The notes below the pieces were generated by a model. It made no database searches, had not been told where the DNA came from, and saw nothing but the letters and a program-made list of their open reading frames with translations. This document shows, piece by piece, positions 44,547 to 50,162 of a stretch of DNA of 64,000 bases (positions within the stretch are counted from its first letter, which is position 1; every line of letters begins with the position of its first letter). The position numbers were made by a program, and so were the translations under genes. The DNA comes from Moorena sp. SIOASIH (GTDB lineage: Bacteria; Cyanobacteriota; Cyanobacteriia; Cyanobacteriales; Coleofasciculaceae). The stretch spans positions 62,001 to 126,000 of the forward strand of contig NZ_JAAHIH010000008.1 in assembly GCF_010671925.1 (NCBI RefSeq), given 5' to 3'.

Positions 44547-45464
44547 TTGGCAAAACGTGAGGGCTTATTCTGGTCGCGCAGTACATGGATTACAATTGCT
44601 GCTATTCTAATTTGTATGGCTGGCTACAGCTTGAAAACAAGTCGATGGGCTAATCAAAATATTGCTGCATTCATCACTAGGCAAATGCCACAGCAGCAAA
44701 CTGACTCAAAGAAGGTTGAAACCTTAACTAAGCCGCCAGATAAAGGTTTGCAGCAAGGTATTGCTAAATGGGCAGAGCAAGAGAGAGGCAAGCGGATTAA
44801 CTATGTTCCTCCCCAATTTCGGGGAAAATATATCGAGGAAGTTGAGCTTAAAACTCCACAGAAAGTCATTGCCTTGACCTTTGACGATGGTCCTTGGCCG
44901 AAGATGACCAACGATGTGCTACACATCCTTAAAAAATATAATGTTAAGGCAACTTTCTTCGTGGTAGGGAGAAATGTTTACCTATATCCAGAAGAGCTTA
45001 AGAAAATTGTTGAGCATGGTCATGCCCTTGGCAACCATAGTTGGAACCATGGTTATTATTATCATAACCCGTTAGCAGCTGCTAAGGAAATTGATAACAC
45101 CACAGCACGGATTTACAAAACTACTAACGTTAAGACCACTCTGTTTAGACCCCCTGGTGGTATCATGAACAATGGCTTAGTGGCTTACGCCCGAAAAAAA
45201 AATTACGTGATTGTAAAATGGTCAGCTGACTCAGAGGATTACTCGGTAAACCAACGTCGGTTGACCTATAATGTGCTCCGCAGAGCGAAACCGGGAGGAA
45301 TTGTGCTACTCCACGATGGTGGGGGCAATCGTTCCAAGACGATACGAGCTTTACCGGTTATTATTACTGAATTGAGAAAGCAGGGTTACCAGTTTGTGAC
45401 CGTACCGGAATTGTTGGAGATGGCACAAAAAGAGTTGGAGATGGCAGAAAAAGAACAGAAGTGA
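44547..45464 (+). CDS. Membrane-anchored polysaccharide deacetylase
   Basis: The 305-residue protein has an N-terminal transmembrane segment (STWITIAAILICMAGYSL) and a NodB-homology domain. The first motif is LTFDDGPWPKMT, with the catalytic and metal Asp. The metal His pair is in HALGNHSWNHGYY, and RPPGG and ILLHDGG are later motifs. It would deacetylate N-acetylated glycans such as peptidoglycan or extracellular polysaccharide. I choose TTG 44547 because AAGGAGA lies six bases upstream. A TTG at 44523 is also open. A C-terminal MAQKELEMAEKE tail is repetitive. Confidence 0.88.
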   Translation: MAKREGLFWSRSTWITIAAILICMAGYSLKTSRWANQNIAAFITRQMPQQQTDSKKVETLTKPPDKGLQQGIAKWAEQERGKRINYVPPQFRGKYIEEVELKTPQKVIALTFDDGPWPKMTNDVLHILKKYNVKATFFVVGRNVYLYPEELKKIVEHGHALGNHSWNHGYYYHNPLAAAKEIDNTTARIYKTTNVKTTLFRPPGGIMNNGLVAYARKKNYVIVKWSADSEDYSVNQRRLTYNVLRRAKPGGIVLLHDGGGNRSKTIRALPVIITELRKQGYQFVTVPELLEMAQKELEMAEKEQK

Positions 45465-46018
45465 CATGTAATTATTTATCAACGGTTAACCGTTAGGTAA
45501 GCATTCAGCTATCAGCCGTCAGCCGTCAGCTTTTTAATAAAACAGGTAAGCCTTTATTTAATCTCTTTTACGTCTGCTGCCAGGGATTCATAGTCTTGGG
45601 CTGATGGGCTTTTCCCCCAGGTTAAACGCCTATAAATTTGTATCAAAAATTACAGTCAAAAAGTAAACAATAGTATAACAAATCCATAATCAATCTGTTG
45701 ATTCTCAATAAGCCCGATTCATTATCAATTATTTGCCCTGTTATCCTTGGTCGATTTGAGAGTAATCTACATTCTGGTTGCGTACGCAAATCCTCCTTTG
45801 ATTTTTGTTCAAAGTCAGCGGAAAATTCGTTGACTTTCAACAAAAAAACTGCCTCTCTTGGTGCCCGTTCCCTTGGCGTTCGCGGAGCGGCGACCTAGGA
45901 GTTGGAAACCTCGCGCCTTGTCGCACCGCTTTAGGATGGGATTTATTCGAATTAAAAAAGTTAATCAGATTTTTGTATGTTACAATTTATACCAAATTAG
46001 ATGGGTTTACCCTGACTT
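45465..46018. other. Gene-free spacer
   Basis: The spacer has a TAAGCATTCAGCTATCAGCC end near 45495 and AT-rich sequence, then GCGTTCGCGGAGCGGCGACC. Short open frames here (for example a 66-residue minus-strand frame ending at 45643) lack ribosome sites and family features. This is where the peptide locus ends. Confidence 0.5.
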
Positions 46019-46213
46019 ATATCATGTCGGGATAATTACCCTTAATAAAAATCTCCCTATCTCCCCATCTCCCCATCTCCCCATCTCCCCATCTCCCTAT
46101 CTCCCCATCTCCCCATCTCCCCATCTCCCTATCTCCCCATCTCCCCACACCTCCCACCCTCTCCAGCCTCCCCACTATCTCCTTAATTATGGGTATTCAA
46201 CCAGACTTGATAT
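46019..46213. repeat. ATATCA-ended repeat, copy 2, with expanded ATCTCCCC units
   Basis: It is the reverse-oriented counterpart of 37648-37770, running from ATATCATGTCGGGATAATTA to CCAGACTTGATAT. The centre has about 13 units of the 8-bp ATCTCCCC type (46049-46148). Its right end falls on the stop codon of the precursor-like gene at 46213, so it may supply that gene's stop. Confidence 0.8.
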
Positions 46214-46569
46214 TAGATGGGGGGATTTTTGATGCAGGAAAAGAAGTTACAAAGTTTTGTCCAAAGTCCAGTATCACTGGGGTATTCCTGAATCTGATCA
46301 GGAGATTCAGGAATTGGGTATTCCTGAATCTCCTGATCAAGAGGTTCAGGAATTGGGTTAGGGGTTTCCTTAGTACTACTTCCCTCAGATGAAACTTCCT
46401 CCAATGTTTCCTCGGCATCTTTGAAGGGAGAGGACGAATCATTTTCTTTTTTTAGCTTCAACTCCCAAGAGTTACTTTGGCTAGCTACTTCCTCTAGGGT
46501 CTCTTGTACACCTGAATAGTTCTGGACAACCAATCTCCTGACGGGTGAAGCTTGATTTGGAAGTTTCAT
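46213..46569 (-). CDS. MKLP-leader peptide E2 (precursor-like)
   Basis: A 118-residue ORF starts at ATG 46569. It opens MKLPNQASPVRR, the leader shared by the short genes of this locus, followed by LVVQNYSGVQETLEEVASQ and an acidic, Pro-rich middle (PNPIPEPLDQEIQEYPIPES). The C-terminus is LWTKLCNFFSCIKNPPI with two Cys. It is a tandem duplicate of 46614-46997, from which it diverges only at the end. The end itself coincides with a dispersed repeat boundary, so the last residues may be secondary. A precursor role is inferred from the leader. Confidence 0.75.
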   Translation of the reverse strand: MKLPNQASPVRRLVVQNYSGVQETLEEVASQSNSWELKLKKENDSSSPFKDAEETLEEVSSEGSSTKETPNPIPEPLDQEIQEYPIPESPDQIQEYPSDTGLWTKLCNFFSCIKNPPI

Positions 46570-46613
46570 GCTGTTTTTTTCCCTTCTGAGATTTTGGATT
46601 TCATTAAGGGTGT

Positions 46614-46997
46614 TCAAACTACCCTGCCAGAAGAGTCGGACGGACGGGAAATTGCTGGCATCGCTAGGTGTTGCAGAATCCTTCCCAATTTTGTCCAAAG
46701 TCCAGCAGTATCACTGGGGTATTCCTGAATCTGATCAGGAGGTTCAGGAATGGGGTTAGGGGTTTCCTGAGTACTGCTTTCCCCAGATGAAACTTCCTCC
46801 AACTCAGATTTTGCACCATTATCAAATGTTTTCTTGATATCTTTGAAGGGACAGGAAGAATCATTTTCTTTTTTCAGCTTTAGCTTCAACTCCCAAGAGT
46901 TCCTTTGGCTAGCTACTTCCTCTAGCGTCTCTGGTACAGCCGAATAGTTCTGGACAACAAATCTTCTGACGGGTGAAGCTTGGTTTGGAAGTTTCAT
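46614..46997 (-). CDS. MKLP-leader peptide E1 (precursor-like)
   Basis: A 127-residue ORF from ATG 46997 begins MKLPNQASPVRRFVVQNYSA and continues like its tandem neighbour (ETLEEVASQRNSWELKLKLK, EEVSSGESSTQETPNPIPEP). After LWTKL the C-terminus differs: GRILQHLAMPAISRPSDSSG. The two copies share a 5' region containing TTCATTAAGGGTGTTCAA before each start. Both are long for a precursor and mostly acidic, so the leader may carry a linker. Confidence 0.75.
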   Translation of the reverse strand: MKLPNQASPVRRFVVQNYSAVPETLEEVASQRNSWELKLKLKKENDSSCPFKDIKKTFDNGAKSELEEVSSGESSTQETPNPIPEPPDQIQEYPSDTAGLWTKLGRILQHLAMPAISRPSDSSGRVV

Positions 46998-47094
46998 GCT
47001 CTTTTTTCCCTTCTGAAATTTGGGATTTCATTAAGGGTGTTCAACCAGACTTTATATTATTGAGGATACCTCCCTAGAGACAATTATGCACACA

Positions 47095-47133
47095 AAGTGT
47101 GATTGCACTGAGAAAACTAGTGCAATCACACTT
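47095..47133. terminator. Strong hairpin in the peptide locus
   Basis: AAGTGTGATTGCACT pairs perfectly over 15 bases with AGTGCAATCACACTT across a nine-base loop. On the plus strand it is followed by TTTGCT; on the minus strand, the direction of the locus, no U-run follows. It may act as a processing or attenuation site between the 47412 group and the E1/E2 pair. Confidence 0.5.
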
Positions 47134-47172
47134 TTGCTATCATTTAGGTTCGCGACTATATGTTATAATACG

Positions 47173-47260
47173 CTACCAGAATTTAGCAGCCTTGAAACCT
47201 AAATTAGGTTTTTCCGAATAAGTCTCTGCTCACGGGCATATATTCGCAGGGCTGTTTCAT
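47173..47260 (-). pseudogene. Frameshifted relic of an MKLP-leader gene
   Basis: From ATG 47260 the minus strand reads MKQPCEYMPVSRDLFGKT and then a stop at 47204. Deleting one base gives GKTYLGFKAAKFW and a stop at 47173. The pattern matches MKLPVQFKPVSRHSLGKTYL of the intact gene at 47412, residue for residue in the PVSR...GKTYLGFK part. No good ribosome site precedes it. It shows that the precursor family has duplicated and decayed here. Confidence 0.7.
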
Positions 47261-47411
47261 TTTCAATTTTTCGGTTCGCTGAAGCTCCCGAGTGGCAGCG
47301 GTTTCGCCCCTGTTTTTCTATTATTAAACCCAATAGTATAAAAAAACGGCGATTTGCGTGACCTTAAGGGGCTTTGAGCCCCTCACCCAGGAATTTTAGG
47401 GTCGAGCAATG

Positions 47412-47705
47412 TTACGCCCCTGGGCATATAGTCGGGATGCTGAAGCAAGCATTCCAGGCTGCGCTTCTTGACAGACCTTGCCCCACTTGCTGGTCTATGC
47501 AGTTTTGACAGTTTTGTGAGATGGGTGGCAGAGCTGTTGGCCCAGGGTTAACCGGTGGTGGTGGTGCTAGAAGATTACCATTAGATGCTTGCACTTGCCG
47601 CCCTTGGTTTAGAGCTGCAATTGGATTAATACCAGTCTTGAAGCCTAAATAAGTTTTTCCTAGGGAGTGCCGGCTAACGGGCTTAAATTGAACTGGAAGT
47701 TTCAT
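47412..47705 (-). CDS. MKLP-leader peptide D (precursor-like, Cys-rich end)
   Basis: A 97-residue ORF starts at ATG 47705. The leader is MKLPVQFKPVSRHSLGKTYL. A Pro-rich linker (LLAPPPPVNPGPTALPP) separates it from a C-terminal segment with four Cys: NCQNCIDQQVGQGLSRS, then NACFSIPTICPGA. The segment with its paired Cys is the best candidate core of the locus. It lies 36 bp after the methyltransferase gene on the same strand. Confidence 0.78.
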   Translation of the reverse strand: MKLPVQFKPVSRHSLGKTYLGFKTGINPIAALNQGRQVQASNGNLLAPPPPVNPGPTALPPISQNCQNCIDQQVGQGLSRSAAWNACFSIPTICPGA

Positions 47706-47741
47706 GTTTATTGCTCCTTGTTTTAGTTAATTCGTCAATGG

Positions 47742-48641
47742 TTAGACAGAAAGAGAGTCAGTTAGGAATGATTCCCTTCCACTTTCTGATCGCCTCAACA
47801 AAGCAAAGCCAAATAACTGGCGCAAACTTTCTTGATGTTCTGGGGACGATAATAAGGCCAATAGTGCCTCAGGCAGATCTAAACGCTGCAAACGCTGTCC
47901 TTCTTCTAGGAGAGAACGAAATTCAGTAGTTTCCCAACCTAATTGCCAAAAAAAGTTTGTCCCCTCGGCAGGAGCGAATTGAAGCTTGGCTTCACCATTA
48001 GCTGTAGCCTGATCCAGACTGTTTTGGATGAGCTGCAACCCACTATGGGAAGCCAGATCCGTGAGCCACCAACTAAACTGGGGCTGTGCCCACAAATCCC
48101 TAGCTAGGGCTGCAACTTGCTCAGGATTCAGATAGACAAGCAGCCCTTCCGTTACGATTAGTACCTTTTTTGTCTCAGAGCCAATGTCCCGAAAAAGGCA
48201 CTGCCTTGCCTGGGAATTGGTCACGTCAAGGGGAACAGATTTGAGTATACACCCAGGCTTGATGCCAGCCAGTTTACTAGCTTTGTAGTCTAAGACAGTA
48301 GGAAAGTCAATCTCGATCCACAGGAGTGAAGCTGGTACAGGCAGACGGTAGGCACGGGTATCAAGTCCTGCTCCTAAATTTAGAACTGCATCGACTCCCT
48401 CTAGTTCAATACTCTGGATAATCAACTCGTCCATAACACAGGTGCGCACGATACACCCAGGTGCGTGGGCCTCCTGCTGGGGCATTTGCTGCAAGACCTG
48501 CTTTCCTCGAGTTCCCGCCAAAATCCGGGCATAGGGATCCTGAAAATGAGCGTCTGGGCGATCGCTCTCCAGAACTCGATAGAAGGCTGTGAGGAAGGCC
48601 GTATCAGAGATGTCTTGAACGGGTAAGGAAGTAGGATTCAT
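47742..48641 (-). CDS. LCMT-family methyltransferase of the peptide locus
   Basis: The 299-residue SAM-dependent enzyme has motif I VLNLGAGLDTRAYRLP, followed by LLWIEIDFPTVLDYK and VLIVTEGLLVYLNPEQV, all standard for the LCMT/PPM family. Members O-methylate carboxyl groups, including protein C-termini and natural products. Its position between two MKLP-leader genes (41 and 36 bp gaps) suggests that it modifies the peptides, for example at a C-terminal or side-chain carboxylate. That assignment is inference. It starts at ATG 48641. Confidence 0.88.
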   Translation of the reverse strand: MNPTSLPVQDISDTAFLTAFYRVLESDRPDAHFQDPYARILAGTRGKQVLQQMPQQEAHAPGCIVRTCVMDELIIQSIELEGVDAVLNLGAGLDTRAYRLPVPASLLWIEIDFPTVLDYKASKLAGIKPGCILKSVPLDVTNSQARQCLFRDIGSETKKVLIVTEGLLVYLNPEQVAALARDLWAQPQFSWWLTDLASHSGLQLIQNSLDQATANGEAKLQFAPAEGTNFFWQLGWETTEFRSLLEEGQRLQRLDLPEALLALLSSPEHQESLRQLFGFALLRRSESGRESFLTDSLSV

Positions 48642-48682
48642 GCTCAGACTCCTGAAGGATCATTCCTACGAGACAATTAGTG

Positions 48683-48865
48683 CTAGATAAGAGAGCCTAT
48701 AGCTGCGGTTAAAACTGGAGTTACAATTGGAGCTACAGCCTCCGTAACTCTAAGAACGTCATCTATAGGGTCACTAGCTTCAACACCATTGACACCATTA
48801 TTCAAGGACAGGGTAGTCCCGGAAACTTTTCGTTGAATGGGTGCAGTTTGTTTCGGTAATTTCAT
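48683..48865 (-). CDS. MKLP-leader peptide C (precursor-like, hydrophobic end)
   Basis: A 60-residue ORF starts at ATG 48865 behind an AGGAGAAAGA site. It reads MKLPKQTAPIQRKVSGTTLS and then NNGVNGVEASDPIDDVL. The C-terminus RVTEAVAPIVTPVLTAAIGS plus LI is strongly hydrophobic, has no Cys, and resembles a small bacteriocin-like helix. No core boundary can be fixed. A double-Gly site is not present. Confidence 0.78.
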   Translation of the reverse strand: MKLPKQTAPIQRKVSGTTLSLNNGVNGVEASDPIDDVLRVTEAVAPIVTPVLTAAIGSLI

Positions 48866-48932
48866 GATTCTTTCTCCTGAAATAGGCTGTTACTTACTTG
48901 ATTAGATGTGAGTTTTCGCCTAACATATACCC

Positions 48933-48974
48933 TTACCAAGGGGGGACATGCCCAGCTTGAATGGGAAGTTTCAT
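48933..48974 (-). CDS. 13-residue MKLP-leader stub
   Basis: A GGAGACACGGTG ribosome site precedes ATG 48974. The frame reads MKLPIQAGHVPPW and then stops. The leader start is the same as in the other genes but no core follows. It may be a truncated precursor, or a leader-only peptide that is still translated. Confidence 0.6.
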   Translation of the reverse strand: MKLPIQAGHVPPW

Positions 48975-49000
48975 CACCGTGTCTCCTAAATCAAGTTTAA

Positions 49001-49537
49001 TCAGATTCCCTGTGCGACCTCTTCAACATCTTCTGCTGTAAAGGAATAACCTTCCGCTTCACCGAGTTTGACTAGAACTTGTGCAAGGTGGCCTTTGTCA
49101 GTTGTTGTCTGTAGCTTCTCATTTAACTTTTGTTGCAAGGCTGGATCTTGTTTAACATCTGTCAAAAAGTGTTCCAGGCTTCCCTGGGCCAAGGTGTAAA
49201 ATGCTGAGATCAGCTCCTCAACAGAATTAGCACTCCACGATCCAGGCATTGTCATCACATCTTGAGCGGTAAAGTTGTAACCACCCTGAGTTTTGGCGAG
49301 AGCCAGCAATTGTTCGACAAAGGCACCTTTATCCGTTATCTTGTTCAGTTCTGCTAGCAGATTAGGGTCGTTTTGAACAACCCAGGAAAAATGTTGGAGG
49401 TTGCTTTGTTTCTGTAGCTTTGCCAGGAATTTGTCAACAATTTCAGTCAGTTGAACCGTCGGCTCAGCTTCTGAGGTACTCGGAGGTTTGCTTTTTTTTT
49501 TGGCTATTGTTCGATAAATTGCCTGGTGAATATTCAT
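49001..49537 (-). CDS. Protein of two Nif11-like domains, no core
   Basis: The 178-residue protein has two repeats of the Nif11-type helical leader domain. The first (about 35-95) is WVVQNDPNLLAELNKITDKG then YNFTAQDV. The second (about 108-176) is FLTDVKQDPALQQKLNEKLQ then YSFTAEDVEEVAQGI. Nif11 domains normally form the leader of proteusin-type and other RiPP precursors, ending in GG or GA before the core. Here the second domain is the C-terminus, so there is no core. It is therefore more likely a partner or carrier protein than a precursor. The N-terminus (MNIHQAIYRTIAKKKSKPPS) is basic and unlike the MKLP leaders. Confidence 0.85.
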   Translation of the reverse strand: MNIHQAIYRTIAKKKSKPPSTSEAEPTVQLTEIVDKFLAKLQKQSNLQHFSWVVQNDPNLLAELNKITDKGAFVEQLLALAKTQGGYNFTAQDVMTMPGSWSANSVEELISAFYTLAQGSLEHFLTDVKQDPALQQKLNEKLQTTTDKGHLAQVLVKLGEAEGYSFTAEDVEEVAQGI

Positions 49538-49630
49538 GGCTTTTATTACTAAGTTGAATCCTGGAGTTAGTTAGTCGAGCCAACACCATCAAATCGGCGC
49601 TCAACTTCTAAGCTAAGCAATACTTCAACT

Positions 49631-49879
49631 CTAAAGCCCACCACAGGTAGCTGAGCATCTTGCTCTTGACTGTCCAGAGAATATCTGACAGCCACAGAAG
49701 TTGGCTGGCATCAAGAATCTCATGGGATTGTTATAGTTGGCACCATGAAGTAAATCAAATTTAAGATTGCGCAACTCATCCACTGCCCCTGCATCTATTA
49801 ATATTTGCAGGTCTACTGTTGTGGAAGGGTCAATCAGGTCTGGTCTTTTAACGGGTACAGATTGCTTCGGTAGTTTCAT
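49631..49879 (-). CDS. MKLP-leader peptide B (precursor-like, Cys-rich end)
   Basis: An 82-residue ORF starts at ATG 49879. The leader is MKLPKQSVPVKRPDLIDPST, followed by a polar middle. The C-terminus is PANFCGCQIFSGQSRARCSA plus TCGGL, with four Cys and an overall GGL end. The CGC motif and paired Cys resemble targets of thioether or disulfide formation. The four-Cys arrangement recurs, in different sequence, in peptide D. Confidence 0.78.
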   Translation of the reverse strand: MKLPKQSVPVKRPDLIDPSTTVDLQILIDAGAVDELRNLKFDLLHGANYNNPMRFLMPANFCGCQIFSGQSRARCSATCGGL

Positions 49880-49973
49880 AACTTGATCGCGTCATGGATG
49901 TTTACCTTTGTTAATGGGTCTGTAACTACCTAGCACAGACCAGTTTTCCTCATCAAATCCAATCAATTTGGAC

Positions 49974-50129
49974 TCAGAATTTGAGGGTTACTTCAAAGCC
50001 TGATGCACCTGATGTCCCTCTCAGGATTTCCTCAAAGGCAGTATTGCTAGGTTTAACCCCTTTCTCGTTAGATATTGCTGCTGAGGTGGAAGGACGTTGA
50101 ACAGGTACAGCTTGCTTAGGACATTTCAT
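49974..50129 (-). CDS. MKCP-leader peptide A (precursor-like)
   Basis: A 51-residue ORF begins 33 bp after the protease stop, with GGAGA seven bases before ATG 50129. It reads MKCPKQAVPVQRPSTSAAIS, then NEKGVKPSNTAFEEILRGTS and ends GASGFEVTLKF. Leu3 of the shared leader is Cys here. The C-terminus is Gly/Ser-rich and ends in Phe. It is too short to be noticed as a gene without the leader pattern. Confidence 0.75.
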   Translation of the reverse strand: MKCPKQAVPVQRPSTSAAISNEKGVKPSNTAFEEILRGTSGASGFEVTLKF

Positions 50130-50162
50130 GGCCGTTTCTCCTTTTTTAAAAAAAATATCTGA

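Larger units (their letters stand above)
47042..47411. other. Spacer inside the peptide locus
   Basis: The spacer holds the hairpin at 47095-47133, the precursor relic at 47173-47260, and a short hairpin AGGGGCTTTGAGCCCCT (47367-47383) behind the 47412 gene, which could end its transcript. A half end of the ATATCA repeat (TTCAACCAGACTTTATATTA) is at 47040. Confidence 0.6.

Noticed and set aside
45643..45843. 66-residue minus-strand frame near the end of the peptide locus
   Set aside because: It does not begin with the MKLP leader, has no clear ribosome site, and overlaps an AT-rich spacer.
47095..47133. The hairpin as a firm terminator of the peptide transcript
   Set aside because: In the direction of the locus no U-run follows the stem; the short T stretch is on the other strand.
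49001..49537. The double Nif11 protein as a proteusin or lanthipeptide precursor
   Set aside because: No GG/GA site or core follows the second domain, so it does not look like a precursor itself.
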